Shown here: positions 54,704 through 63,998 of the stretch, piece by piece
How positions within the stretch are numbered: position 1 is the stretch's first letter
Layout: each line of letters opens with the position of its first letter
Notes under the pieces: model-generated
What the model saw: only the letters and a program-made list of their open reading frames with translations
Told to the model about the DNA's origin: nothing
Databases searched by the model: none
Program-made: the position numbers and the translations under genes
Source: Nocardioides sp. Arc9.136
GTDB taxonomy: Bacteria > Actinomycetota > Actinomycetes > Propionibacteriales > Nocardioidaceae
Assembly (NCBI RefSeq): GCF_030506255.1
Contig: NZ_CP113431.1
Location: forward strand, 1,860,001-1,924,000
Length of the DNA: 64,000 bases
Direction: 5' to 3'

Positions 54704-56896
54704 GTGACCAGGGACGAGACAGCTCAGCAGACGACGGGACCGGTCGGCGGGAGGTCGGTCTTCGCGCTCGACGAGCGGCTCGCGGCGAAGGCCGACCCGC
54801 GGCTCGTCGCGGCCGACGAGGCGCACTTCGCCGCGATTGCGCGCACGCTGGAGGAGACGCTGGCCGACCTCGCCGACCGGCTCGACGCGGCACGCCGCGG
54901 GACCGACCGGCACGGGCAGGCGGCGCTCGACCGCGACCAGGAGGTGCACCGGCTGGCCGCGCGGGCCAGGACCCTGCGCCGCTTCGGCCTCGACGTGTGC
55001 CTCGGGCGGATGGTGCCCGCGGTGGGGGAGCCGGTCCACGTGGGCCGGCTGGGCCTGACCGACCGCACGGGCCGGCGGCTGCTCGTCGACTGGCGCTCAC
55101 CGGCCGCGGAGCCGTTCTTCGGCGCGACCCACGCCGATCCGATGGGGCTGGTCAGCCGGCGGCGCTACCGCTGGAGCCAGGGGCGGGTCACCGACTACTG
55201 GGACGAGGTGTTCACCCCCGAGGGGCTCGAGGGCCACGCCGCGCTGGACGACCAGTCGGCGTTCCTCGCCAGCCTCGGCGGCAGCCGGGACGGCCGGATG
55301 CGCGACGTGCTCAGCACCATCCAGGCCGACCAGGACGCGATCGTCCGAGCCGGCTCCCGCGGCGTGCTGGTCGTGGACGGCGGGCCCGGGACCGGCAAGA
55401 CGGTCGTGGCGCTGCACCGCACGGCGTACCTGCTCCACGCCGACCCGCGGCTCGGGCACCGGCGCGGCGGCGTGCTCTTCGTGGGTCCGCACGCGCCGTA
55501 CCTCTCCTACGTCGCCGACGTGCTGCCGAGCCTCGGCGAGGAGGGCGTGCTGACCTGCACGCTGCGCGACCTCGTCCCCGAGGCGGCGACGGCTCCCGAG
55601 GAGCCCGACCCGGAGGTGGCACGGCTCAAGGGGTGCGCCGCGATGGTGCACGCGATCGAGCCTGCGGTGGCGCTGTACGAGGAGCCGCCGACCGAGGGCC
55701 TCGAGGTCGCGACGCCGTGGTCCGACCTCTGGCTCAGCGCGGAGGAGTGGGCGGAGGCCTTCGCCTCGCCCGACCCGGGCACACCCCACAACGAGGCCCG
55801 CGACCAGGTGTGGGACGGGCTGCTCGACCTGCTGGTCGAGAGGCACGGCCTCGACGAGGACGACCCGGAGGTGGACCCCGACGACGTGCGCCGCGCCCTC
55901 GAGCGCGACCGGGACCTGCGCACGGCCTTCGACCGGGCCTGGCCGCTGGTCGACGCCGAGGACCTCGTCGGCGACCTGTGGACGGTGCCGGCCTACCTCC
56001 GCCGGTGCGCACCGTGGTTGACCGCCGAGCAGGTGCGCGCCCTCCGCCGCGACGACCCGCAGGCCTGGACCGCCGCGGACCTGCCGCTCATCGACGCCGC
56101 CCGGCACCGGCTCGGCGATCCCGAGGCGTCCCGCCGACGGCGTCGGGCGGGCGCGGCGGCGGCAGCAGAGCGGGCGCGGATGGACGAGGTCGTGGACCAC
56201 CTGGTCTCCGTCGACGACTCCGAGATGTCGGTGATGTCGATGCTCCGGGGGGACGACCTCCGGGCCTCGCTGGCTCCGGAGCAGCCGGGCCGCGCGGACG
56301 CCGAGCGGCTCGCCGGTCCCTTCGCGCACGTCGTCGTCGACGAGGCCCAGGAGCTCACCGACGCGGAGTGGCACATGCTGCTGCGGCGCTGCCCGTCCCG
56401 CAGCATGACCGTCGTCGGGGACCGGGCCCAGGCGAGGCACGGGTTCCCCGGCTCCTGGGCCGAGCGGCTGGCCGGGGTCGGCCTCGAGCACGTGCGCGTC
56501 GCGTCCCTCGGCACGAACTACCGGACGCCGGTGGAGGTGATGTCCGCGGCGGAGCCGGTGATCCGAGCGGCCCTGCCGGACGCCAACGTGCCGACCTCGG
56601 TGCGCAGCACCGGCCGGCCGGTGCGGCACGGATCCCCGGACGACGTCGACGCCGTGCTGGACGCGTGGCTGGCGGAGGACACCACCGGCACGGCCTGCGT
56701 CGTCTCGGCCGCGGGGGAGGGCCGCGACCGGGACCGCGTCCGGTGGCTGACCCCGCAGCTGGCGAAGGGCCTGGAGTTCGACCTGGTCGTCCTCCTCGAG
56801 CCCGAGTCGTACGGCGCGGGCGTCACCGGCGCCGTCGACACCTACGTCGCGATGACGCGCGCGACCCAGGAGCTCGTGGTCCTCGCACGCAGGTGA
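54704..56896 (+). CDS. helR: HelR/HelD-type RNA polymerase recycling helicase
   Basis: A 730-residue SF1-like ATPase. An N-terminal coiled arm (about 25-95) is followed by Walker A GGPGTGKT (226-233) and Walker B VVDEAQELTDAEW (about 545-557). The C-terminal helicase domain ends YVAMTRATQELV. HelD proteins enter the RNA polymerase channels and dislodge stalled complexes; the HelR branch also removes rifamycin from polymerase. Assignment to HelR rests on length and the RAE directly upstream. GTG 54704 was chosen for its position after the RAE. The gene is monocistronic. Confidence 0.88.
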   Translation: MTRDETAQQTTGPVGGRSVFALDERLAAKADPRLVAADEAHFAAIARTLEETLADLADRLDAARRGTDRHGQAALDRDQEVHRLAARARTLRRFGLDVCLGRMVPAVGEPVHVGRLGLTDRTGRRLLVDWRSPAAEPFFGATHADPMGLVSRRRYRWSQGRVTDYWDEVFTPEGLEGHAALDDQSAFLASLGGSRDGRMRDVLSTIQADQDAIVRAGSRGVLVVDGGPGTGKTVVALHRTAYLLHADPRLGHRRGGVLFVGPHAPYLSYVADVLPSLGEEGVLTCTLRDLVPEAATAPEEPDPEVARLKGCAAMVHAIEPAVALYEEPPTEGLEVATPWSDLWLSAEEWAEAFASPDPGTPHNEARDQVWDGLLDLLVERHGLDEDDPEVDPDDVRRALERDRDLRTAFDRAWPLVDAEDLVGDLWTVPAYLRRCAPWLTAEQVRALRRDDPQAWTAADLPLIDAARHRLGDPEASRRRRRAGAAAAAERARMDEVVDHLVSVDDSEMSVMSMLRGDDLRASLAPEQPGRADAERLAGPFAHVVVDEAQELTDAEWHMLLRRCPSRSMTVVGDRAQARHGFPGSWAERLAGVGLEHVRVASLGTNYRTPVEVMSAAEPVIRAALPDANVPTSVRSTGRPVRHGSPDDVDAVLDAWLAEDTTGTACVVSAAGEGRDRDRVRWLTPQLAKGLEFDLVVLLEPESYGAGVTGAVDTYVAMTRATQELVVLARR

Positions 56897-56984
56897 GCCG
56901 CGGGCGGGGCATCCCGGCGGCGCCGACGGGTACCGCCTCCGCGAGGGGCCCGCCCTCGGACCAGCGTCGTCGGAAGGTGCACCC

Positions 56985-57854
56985 ATGCCGGATCGCGAAC
57001 CGCAGGAGACCGCGGCGGTCGCCGCAGCCGCTGGCGTGAAGAAGGTGCGCCGGTCCTGGGACCGGGTGCTCGTGAGCTCCTTCCTCGCCGGCGCCTACAT
57101 CGCCTTCGGCGGCATGGTCGCCATCGCGGTGTCCTCGGGCCTGGACCCCGCCACCTGGGGGACGCTGCCCACGCTCTTCACCGGTGCGGCGTTCACCCTC
57201 GGGCTGATCCTCGTCGTGATCGCCGGGTCGGACCTCGCGACCGGCAACATGATGCTGGTCCCGCTCGGGGCCCTGCGCGGCAAGCTCGGCGTCGGCGACG
57301 TGGCCCGCAACCTCACCCTGGTGCTGCTCGGCAACCTGCTCGGTGCGCTGTTCGTGGCGTTCTTCCTCGCCGTGCAGAGCGGCGTCATCGGCAGCTCGTC
57401 GGCCGAGGCCGGGAGCGCGGCAGCGATGACCTTCGACCGCCTCGCGGACATCGCGCACGGCAAGGCCACCGACCACACGGCGTGGGAGACCTTCCTCCGG
57501 GCGGTCGGGTGCAACTGGCTGGTCTGCCTCGCGGTGTGGATGTCGCTGGCCGCCACCACGATCTCGGGCAAGATCCTCGCGATCTTCTTCCCGATCATGG
57601 CGTTCGTCGCGATGGGCTTCGACCACGTCGTCGCCAACATGTTCTTCCTGCCCGCCGCGGTGTTCGCCGGGGTCCCGGACCTCGGCTGGGGCGACGTCCT
57701 GCTGAACTGGGTGCTGGCCGGCGTCGGCAACCTGGTCGGCGCGGTGGTCTTCGTGTCGACCTCCTACTGGTACCTCTTCCTCAAGGACGCGCCCGAGGAG
57801 GCGGCCGACACCTCCCGCGTCACCGGGGGCAGCGAGCCGGCCGAGCGGGGGTAG
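56985..57854 (+). CDS. formate/nitrite transporter family channel
   Basis: A 289-residue FNT protein with six membrane helices. Signature pieces are FLAGAYIAFGG (first helix), LATGNMM (second) and GFDHVVANMF, which carries the central pore His. It forms pentameric channels for formate, nitrite or hydrosulfide; the acidic EHSVANM version of the signature is changed to DHVVANM. The ATG has an AAGG site. It is convergent with the histidine kinase gene. Confidence 0.9.
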   Translation: MPDREPQETAAVAAAAGVKKVRRSWDRVLVSSFLAGAYIAFGGMVAIAVSSGLDPATWGTLPTLFTGAAFTLGLILVVIAGSDLATGNMMLVPLGALRGKLGVGDVARNLTLVLLGNLLGALFVAFFLAVQSGVIGSSSAEAGSAAAMTFDRLADIAHGKATDHTAWETFLRAVGCNWLVCLAVWMSLAATTISGKILAIFFPIMAFVAMGFDHVVANMFFLPAAVFAGVPDLGWGDVLLNWVLAGVGNLVGAVVFVSTSYWYLFLKDAPEEAADTSRVTGGSEPAERG

Positions 57855-57888
57855 CCACGGGCCGGGTCGTCGCGTGGGGCGTCGCGGG

Positions 57889-59529
57889 TCAGGACCGCCC
57901 CGGGAGGCTGACGGTCACCGTGGTGCCGCGGCCGGGCTCAGAGTCCAGCCGGACCGAGCCGCCGTGCGCCCGGGTCAGCTGGCGGACGAGGGCGAGGCCG
58001 AGCCCCGAGCCCTGGATCGCCCGCTGCTGCACCTCGTGCGCACGGAAGAAGGGCTCGAAGACCCGCCCCTGGTCGGCACCGTCGATCCCGATGCCGGTGT
58101 CGGCGACGGCGACCTCGACCGCCTCGCCGGCACGCCGGACGAGCAGCGTCACCGAGCCGCCGTCGGGGGTGTACTTCACGGCGTTCGTGAGCAGGTTGAC
58201 GACCACGCGCCCGATCTCCACGGAGTCACCGCGGACCAGCGCCGGGGTGCTCGGCACCTCCAGCCGGACGTCCAGCGTCCGGCCGACGAAGTGCGGACCC
58301 ATCGTGTCCCACGCCTGGCGGGCCACCTCGCCGACGTCGACGGTGGACCACACGGGCGCCTGCTCGTCGGCCTCGGCCTGGGACAGGGTCAGCAGGTCCT
58401 CGATCAGCCGGAGCAGGCGCTCCCCGTTCCGGGTGACCCGCTCGAGGAGCCGCGCCTGGTGCGGGTCGAGCGGGCCCGCGGCTCCCTCGGCGAGCATCTC
58501 GGCGTACCCCAGGATGCTGGTCACGGGCGTCCGCAGCTCGTGGCTGGCGGTCGCGATGAACTCGGTGCGCGCGCGGTCGAGGGTCTTCATCTGCTCCACG
58601 ACCGCCTCCTGCTTGCGCACGGACTCCAGCAGCAGCTTCTCGGCGCGGTGCCGCGCGCTCACGTCGTCGCAGACCAACGTCGAGCCGTACGCCGCTCCGC
58701 TCTCGTCGCGGAGCGTCGTGCGGCGCACCGTCACCACCCGCTGCTCGCCGGCGGCGTCGGTGAGCAGCCAGTCCTCCGCGCCGTCCGGGGTGCCCCGGCC
58801 GCTGACCGGGTGCCACGAGCGGGTCAGGTCCTCGAGGTGCTCGAGGGCCATGACCTGCTCGGGGTCCAGCCCCAGCAGGCGGGCCGCGCCGTGGCTCACG
58901 AAGGTGATGACCCCGTCGACGTCGGCCTGGATGATGGCCGTGCTCGCGGCGGAGTCCATCGCGCCCATCAGGCGCTGCTGCAGCCGCTCGGCCACGGCCC
59001 GCTTGACCCGCTGCGCCACGTCGGTCTCCAGGATGCCGGCGAGGTCGGCCAGGGTCGTGACGTCGGCCTCGCTCCACTCCCGCGGCTCGGAGGCGGCCAG
59101 GCACAGGGTGCCGATGACCGTCCCGTCCGGGTGCCGGACGGGGTGCCCGGCGTACGCGACCACGCCGTTCTCGACGACCGCCGGGTGCGTCGCCAGGACC
59201 GGGTGCTGCCGGGCGTCGTCCACGACCAGCGGGACCTCGTTGGTGACGACGTACTGGCAGAACGACTGCGCCAGCGGCGTCTCCGTCCTCCCCGCGAGCC
59301 GGGCCGGGAGCCCGTGCGCGCTGGCGAAGACCTGCCTGGTCGGTTCGACGACCGTCACCAGGGCCGCCGGCGCGCTGGTGCTCCGCACGGCGAGGCGGGT
59401 GAGCCGGTCGAGGCGGGCGTCGCCGTGCGCGACCGACAGGCCGGACTCCTCGATCGCCCTGGCCCGGGACGCGCTGGCGAGGTGGTCGGCCGAGGCGTCG
59501 AAGGAGAACAGCCGGTGGGAGCGGGGCAT
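57889..59529 (-). CDS. GAF-PAS sensor histidine kinase
   Basis: A 546-residue soluble kinase: GAF (about 35-175), PAS (about 185-295), a coiled linker, HisKA with phospho-His at 330 (ATASHELRTP) and HATPase with NLLTNAVKY (N-box), ADTGIGI (G1) and GSGLGLALV (G2). No membrane helix, so it senses a cytosolic signal. It is an orphan: no response regulator is adjacent. Its GAF domain resembles that of the SpoIIE-type phosphatase at 18 kb (LDRLTRLA versus LDRITRLA), which may reflect common ancestry. Confidence 0.92.
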   Translation of the reverse strand: MPRSHRLFSFDASADHLASASRARAIEESGLSVAHGDARLDRLTRLAVRSTSAPAALVTVVEPTRQVFASAHGLPARLAGRTETPLAQSFCQYVVTNEVPLVVDDARQHPVLATHPAVVENGVVAYAGHPVRHPDGTVIGTLCLAASEPREWSEADVTTLADLAGILETDVAQRVKRAVAERLQQRLMGAMDSAASTAIIQADVDGVITFVSHGAARLLGLDPEQVMALEHLEDLTRSWHPVSGRGTPDGAEDWLLTDAAGEQRVVTVRRTTLRDESGAAYGSTLVCDDVSARHRAEKLLLESVRKQEAVVEQMKTLDRARTEFIATASHELRTPVTSILGYAEMLAEGAAGPLDPHQARLLERVTRNGERLLRLIEDLLTLSQAEADEQAPVWSTVDVGEVARQAWDTMGPHFVGRTLDVRLEVPSTPALVRGDSVEIGRVVVNLLTNAVKYTPDGGSVTLLVRRAGEAVEVAVADTGIGIDGADQGRVFEPFFRAHEVQQRAIQGSGLGLALVRQLTRAHGGSVRLDSEPGRGTTVTVSLPGRS

Positions 59530-59722
59530 GGCAGGTCACTGTCTACGGGGGAGGGGATGCTGGGAGCGCTCCCATTGCAGCAGTCCGCCGGGGCGGGCGT
59601 GGCGGATCGGCCGATGAGCGGACGTGACCTAGGACTCGGCCGGTCGACCCTGGTGCGGAGCCCCGGTAGGCATTGACCTTGATCGACCGCTACCATTCCG
59701 CGCCCCCTACCGGAAGGACCCC

Positions 59723-60016
59723 ATGGCGACCGACTACGACGCTTCCCGCAAGACCGAGGAGGAGCAGAAGGAGGAGAGCCTCGAGGCGCGACGCCTCGCC
59801 GCGATCGACGCGAAGGGCAGCTCCGGCAAGGTCGACGAGGACGAGGCCGAGGCGGCCGAGTCCTTCGAGCTTCCCGGCGCGGACCTCTCGCACGAGGAGC
59901 TGAGCATCGAGGTCACCCCCAAGCAGGACAACGAGTTCACCTGCCAGCGCTGCTTCCTCGTCCAGCACGTCTCGATGCGGGTCGCCGGCACCGACGAGTG
60001 CCGGGACTGCGCCTGA
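59723..60016 (+). CDS. DUF4193 zinc-ribbon protein
   Basis: A 97-residue acidic protein. A charged N-terminal half (ASRKTEEEQKEES) is followed by a zinc ribbon from CQRC (about 74-77) and CRDC (about 93-96) near the end. It belongs to DUF4193, which is nearly universal in actinobacteria and of unknown role, perhaps linked to transcription. It is preceded by AGGA, nine bases ahead, and a TACCAT -10-like box at 59691-59696. Confidence 0.88.
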   Translation: MATDYDASRKTEEEQKEESLEARRLAAIDAKGSSGKVDEDEAEAAESFELPGADLSHEELSIEVTPKQDNEFTCQRCFLVQHVSMRVAGTDECRDCA

Positions 60017-60089
60017 CCCAGTCGGTGGACGGCGCCCTGAGCGGCGCCGTCACCGGCTCGCCGGCGCCGGCTGCGACTACCGTCGGGGC

Positions 60090-60431
60090 ATGCACCGGAT
60101 CTTCACCACGAGTGTCGCCTCCGTGTACCCGCACTACGTGGCGAAGGTGGAGCGGAAGGGCCGCAGCGAGGCCGAGCTGCGCGAGGTGGTCCGGTGGCTG
60201 ACCGGCTTCGACGACGCTGAGCTCCAGGCGCACCTGGACGAGGGGACGACGTTCGAGGACTTCTTCGCCGCGGCCCGGCTCCACCCGGCGGCCTCCTCGA
60301 TCACGGGCACGGTCTGCGGGGTGCGCGTCGAGGACGTCCCCGACCCGCTGATGCAGCGCATCCGCTACCTGGACAAGCTCGTCGACGAGCTGGCCAGGGG
60401 CCGCCCGATGGCCAAGGTCCTGCGGGGGTAG
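60090..60431 (+). CDS. DUF2200 family protein
   Basis: A 113-residue protein beginning MHRIFTTSVASVYPHYVAKVERKGR, with WLTGFDDAEL and FFAAARLHP, the fixed landmarks of DUF2200. Its structure-level role is unknown. The ATG is six bases behind TACCGT (60078-60083), so it is probably leaderless. It is not coupled to DUF4193 (73 bases between). Confidence 0.85.
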   Translation: MHRIFTTSVASVYPHYVAKVERKGRSEAELREVVRWLTGFDDAELQAHLDEGTTFEDFFAAARLHPAASSITGTVCGVRVEDVPDPLMQRIRYLDKLVDELARGRPMAKVLRG

Positions 60432-60495
60432 GCGCGTCCCCGACGTGGGTACCGGTCCGTCCCACCTCCCGAGGTGGGGCCGGAGGTGCACTCGG

Positions 60496-61035
60496 ATGAT
60501 CTCGGACACTGCCTGGAAGGACCGGCCGACGCTCTCGGTGTGGGTCTACGACTCGCCGAGGGGCGCGGCCGCCGGCCAGACGCGGCTCACCAGGCTCAGC
60601 CAGCGGGGTGCGGTCGCGGTCGTCGACGCGGTGACCGTGACGTGGGTCGGCGGGGCCCACCGCCCGCGCATCGGGTTCCCGCACGCCGGGCCGCTCGGCG
60701 GCCTCACCGGCCTGGACCGGCGGCCGCTCGGCGTGCTGCTCGGGCGCCTGCTCTTCCCGCAGGCCGACGACGCGGACGGCCCCGCCGCGCTGGCCCAGGT
60801 CCTGGGGCCCACCGGGGTCGACGAGCAGTTCCTGCGCCAGGTGCGCGACGCGCTCGTCCCCGACACCTCGGCGCTGCTGGTGCTCTCCCGCCGGGCCGCA
60901 CTCGACGACGTCCGGGAGGTGATGGAGCGCGGCGTGGCACGTGGCGACGTACGGCTCCTCCACGCCGTGCTGACCGCCGACGCGCTGCCGGTGGTCGAGG
61001 CCCTCGCGCGCCCGGACGGCTCCTGGCGCGCCTGA
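60496..61035 (+). CDS. DUF1269-like protein
   Basis: A 179-residue protein matching the DUF1269 outline: a first strand TLSVWVYD, an AVAVVDAVTVTWV block, a short hydrophobic Gly/Leu segment (PLGVLLGRLLFP) and a C-terminal ferredoxin-like half with LVPDTSALLVLSR. In relatives the hydrophobic part is a membrane hairpin; here it is reduced and charged residues interrupt it. ATG 60496 has GGAGG nine bases upstream. Function unknown. Confidence 0.6.
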   Translation: MISDTAWKDRPTLSVWVYDSPRGAAAGQTRLTRLSQRGAVAVVDAVTVTWVGGAHRPRIGFPHAGPLGGLTGLDRRPLGVLLGRLLFPQADDADGPAALAQVLGPTGVDEQFLRQVRDALVPDTSALLVLSRRAALDDVREVMERGVARGDVRLLHAVLTADALPVVEALARPDGSWRA

Positions 61036-61085
61036 GCGCCGCTGCGGCGACGCGCGTCGCGCGCCCGTCTGGGACAGTGCTCGCC

Positions 61086-61649
61086 GTGACTGGACAGCGC
61101 GGCTCCCGACGCCCCGACGTGACGACGGTGGAGCTGGTGGGCGGCGTCGAGAAGCGCGCGCTCGTGCTGGTCGACCACGACCCGCGGTGGCGAGAGGCGT
61201 ACGCCGACCACGAGCGACGCATCCGTGCGGCGCTCGGTCCGGCCGCGGTGCAGGTCGAGCACATCGGCTCGACGGCGGTGCCGGGGCTCGCCGCGAAGCC
61301 GATCATCGACGTCCTGGTCACCGTCGAGGACGTCACCGCCGAGGAGGACTACCTCGACCAGCTCCTGGGCGCGGGCTACGTGCTCCGCGTCCGCGAGCCG
61401 GGCCACCGCCTGGTCCGGACCCCGGACCGCGACGTCCACGTCCACGTGTGGGAGGTCGGCTGCGAGGCCGCCGAGGACTACCTGCTCCTCCGCGACCGCC
61501 TGCGCACGGACCCGGCGGACCGCGAGCTCTACGAGCGCACCAAGCGCGCCCTGGTCGCTCGGGACTGGCCGGACATGAACGCCTACGCCGACGCGAAGAC
61601 CGAGGTCGTCGCCGCGATCAAGGACCGCGCCCGGCGGTCGCAGACCTGA
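61086..61649 (+). CDS. GrpB family protein (nucleotidyltransferase fold)
   Basis: A 187-residue GrpB/DUF427-type nucleotidyltransferase-like protein. EHIGSTAVPGLAAKPIID (about 58-75) is the diagnostic motif, with GS and DxxD-like acidic positions as in minimal nucleotidyltransferases. HVHVWEVG follows. Some relatives are fused to CoaE; the biochemical role is not settled. The GTG start precedes the folded part by ~25 residues. Confidence 0.85.
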   Translation: MTGQRGSRRPDVTTVELVGGVEKRALVLVDHDPRWREAYADHERRIRAALGPAAVQVEHIGSTAVPGLAAKPIIDVLVTVEDVTAEEDYLDQLLGAGYVLRVREPGHRLVRTPDRDVHVHVWEVGCEAAEDYLLLRDRLRTDPADRELYERTKRALVARDWPDMNAYADAKTEVVAAIKDRARRSQT

Positions 61650-61705
61650 GCGCTCCGGGCGTGGGTACAGGACCCCGGCCCGTCCCCGCCCGTCCAGGAG
61701 GACCC

Positions 61706-62866
61706 GTGCACCGACCTGCTCGACTCGCCGCCGGAGCCGTCGCCCTGGCGGTGGCTCTGCCCCTCACGTCGGCCTCGCCGGCCGCCTCCCGCGAGCGCCC
61801 GGCCGAGGGACCGCGCACGCTGCGGGTCGGCCCGGACCGCGCGCTCGCGACGCCCAGCGCCGCCGCGGCCGTGGCCCGGGACGGCGACACCGTCCTGATC
61901 GACGCCGGCACGTACGTCGGCGACGTGGCCGTCTGGACCCAGGACGACCTGGTCCTGCGCGCCGTCGGTGGCCGCGCCCACCTGCGCGCCGACGGACGCA
62001 ACGCCCAGGGCAAGGCCATCTGGGTGGTCGCGGGGGACCGCACGACGATCGACCGCATCGAGCTCAGCGGCGCCACCGTGCCCGACGGGAACGGCGCGGG
62101 CATCCGCCAGGAGGGCGAGGACCTCCGGGTGACCCGCAGCTGGTTCCACCACAACGAGAACGGCATCCTGACCGGTGCCGCCGCGGGCAGCGACATCCTC
62201 ATCGAGCGCTCGCGCTTCTTCCGCAACGGGAAGGGCGACGGCTACACCCACAACCTGTACGTCGGGGCGGTCCGCTCGCTCACCGTCACCGGCAGCCACC
62301 TCTGGGGCGCCGACGTGGGGCACGAGCTGAAGTCGCGAGCCGCGCGCAACACGATCACCGGCAACCGGATCTCCGACCGGGACGGCACCGCGAGCTACTC
62401 CATCGACCTGCCCAACGGCGGCCGCTCGCTGGTCGCCGGCAACGTGGTCGTCCAGGGTCCCCGCTCGGAGAACCCCGCGCTGGTGTCGTACGGCGCGGAG
62501 GGGCTGACCGGGTCGCGCGAGCTGTGGGTCGTCAACAACACCTTCGTCAACCGCCGCGACTCCGGCACGTTCGTCGCCCTGGCCGCGGGCAGCGAGGCGC
62601 GCCTCCGCAACAACCTCATGGTCGGTCCCGGCGACCTCACCAGCGGCGCCCCGGCCCGGGCACGCGCGAACCGCCGGGTCGGCCTCGGCGGCTTCGTCGC
62701 CCCGGCGAAGGACGACTTCCGGCTGCGCGCCTCCTCGCCCGCCGTGGACCGCGGCGTGCGGGTGCCGCGGGCGTGGCGCGCGCGCTGGCAGTACGTCCAC
62801 CCCGCCGGCCGGAAGCGTCGCCCGGTCGTCGGCCGGGTCGACCTGGGGGCGCACGAGCGCCGCTGA
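61706..62866 (+). CDS. secreted right-handed beta-helix protein
   Basis: A 386-residue secreted protein. The signal peptide spans about 1-28, and the body is a parallel beta-helix (about 60-340) with N-rich ladder turns such as RSWFHHNENGI, RNTITGNRI and ELWVVNNTF. Such folds occur in polysaccharide lyases, esterases and sugar-binding proteins; I see no catalytic signature. The GTG follows GAGGA. It lies alone, ahead of the MetQ gene. Confidence 0.8.
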   Translation: MHRPARLAAGAVALAVALPLTSASPAASRERPAEGPRTLRVGPDRALATPSAAAAVARDGDTVLIDAGTYVGDVAVWTQDDLVLRAVGGRAHLRADGRNAQGKAIWVVAGDRTTIDRIELSGATVPDGNGAGIRQEGEDLRVTRSWFHHNENGILTGAAAGSDILIERSRFFRNGKGDGYTHNLYVGAVRSLTVTGSHLWGADVGHELKSRAARNTITGNRISDRDGTASYSIDLPNGGRSLVAGNVVVQGPRSENPALVSYGAEGLTGSRELWVVNNTFVNRRDSGTFVALAAGSEARLRNNLMVGPGDLTSGAPARARANRRVGLGGFVAPAKDDFRLRASSPAVDRGVRVPRAWRARWQYVHPAGRKRRPVVGRVDLGAHERR

Positions 62867-63050
62867 CCGCTCGCGGAGCAGGACCGGGTGCGGGTGTGAC
62901 GCAAGTGACGTGCTCGAGGGCGCCGGGGCCGGAATGTTCACGGCGGGAAACGACCTGAACCGGTGACCGGTCCCGGACCACGTCGGCGACCGGTCCGTCC
63001 CTGAGAGCCGCCACCCGGCGGCGTCCCCCTCGTCGAGGAAGAACCTGCAC
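62867..63050 (+). other. untranslated leader of the metQ-like gene
   Basis: 184 bases without a gene. GACCGGTC occurs twice (62965-62972 and 62988-62995), and GCCGCC-ACCC-GGCGGC (63007-63022) makes a hairpin shortly before the start. Methionine transport genes are often riboswitch-controlled, but I do not find the SAM-I core, so the leader is only a candidate structured RNA. Confidence 0.35.
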
Positions 63051-63998
63051 GTGTCGAACACACCCCCGCCCGGATCCACCCCCCTCGTCGACGCGCCGCG
63101 TCGCTCCCGCTGGCCCCTCCTGCTGGCCGCGCTCGTCGCGATCGCCGTCGTCGTCGGCCTCGTCGTCGCGCTCACCGGCGGGGACGAGGACTCCGCCACC
63201 GAGCAGCGCAGCGTGCGCCTCGGCGTCGTCGGCGCGAGCGACCCCTACTGGGCCGACTTCCAGGACGCGGCAGCCGACGAGGGCATCGACGTCGAGATCG
63301 TCGACTTCTCCGACTACAACCAGCCCAACCCGGCCGTCTCCGAGGGCGAGCTGGACATGAACCAGTTCCAGCACATCGTCTTCCTCGCCGACTACAACGT
63401 CGCCGCCGACGACGACCTGCAGCCGATCGGCGCCACCGCGATCTACCCGCTGGGCCTGCACTCCAAGCAGTACGACTCCGTCGAGGAGATCCCCGACGGC
63501 GCCACCGTCGCGGTCCCCAACGACGCGAGCAACCAGGCCCGCGCGCTCGTGCTGCTGCAGTCGGCCGGGCTCATCGAGCTGACCTCGGGCGGCACGATCT
63601 TCTCCGACCTCGCCGACGTGGACGAGGACGCCTCGCGCGTGGAGGTCAAGGCGCTCGACGCCGCGCTGACCGCGACCTCCCTGGACGACCTCGCCGGTGC
63701 GGTCGTCAACAACGACTTCGTCGAGCGCGCCGGTCTCGACTTCGACGACGCGCTCGCCCAGGACGACCCGAACGACCCGAAGGCGCTGCCCTACGCCAAC
63801 ATCTTCGCGGTCCGCGCCGACGACCTCGACGACCCGACGTACCGCGAGCTCGTCGAGATCTACCAGGACACCAAGGCCGTGCAGGACGGCGTCGTCGACG
63901 TCTCCGGCGGTACGGCGGTCATGCTCGACACCCCGGTGGAGGAGCTGCAGGCCTCCCTGGACGAGGTCGAGGCCGACACCCGCGCCGAGCAGGACTGA
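63051..63998 (+). CDS. MetQ/NlpA-type ABC transporter binding protein
   Basis: A 315-residue substrate-binding protein of the NlpA/MetQ family (IVDFSDYNQPNPAVSEGELDMNQFQH and PNDASNQARAL sites around the methionine pocket). The N-terminal helix (about 20-45) has no lipobox cysteine, so the protein is membrane-tethered by the helix rather than lipidated. The ATPase and permease (metN, metI) should follow outside the window. The GTG has GAGGAA upstream. Substrate: methionine or a derivative, by family. Confidence 0.88.
   Translation: MSNTPPPGSTPLVDAPRRSRWPLLLAALVAIAVVVGLVVALTGGDEDSATEQRSVRLGVVGASDPYWADFQDAAADEGIDVEIVDFSDYNQPNPAVSEGELDMNQFQHIVFLADYNVAADDDLQPIGATAIYPLGLHSKQYDSVEEIPDGATVAVPNDASNQARALVLLQSAGLIELTSGGTIFSDLADVDEDASRVEVKALDAALTATSLDDLAGAVVNNDFVERAGLDFDDALAQDDPNDPKALPYANIFAVRADDLDDPTYRELVEIYQDTKAVQDGVVDVSGGTAVMLDTPVEELQASLDEVEADTRAEQD

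Noticed and set aside
59673..59696. TTGACC and TACCAT as a -35/-10 pair for the DUF4193 gene
   Set aside because: The spacer is only 12 bases, too short; TACCAT alone may still be a -10 box.
62867..63050. SAM-I riboswitch ahead of metQ
   Set aside because: The conserved SAM-I core segments are not present; only generic hairpins are seen.
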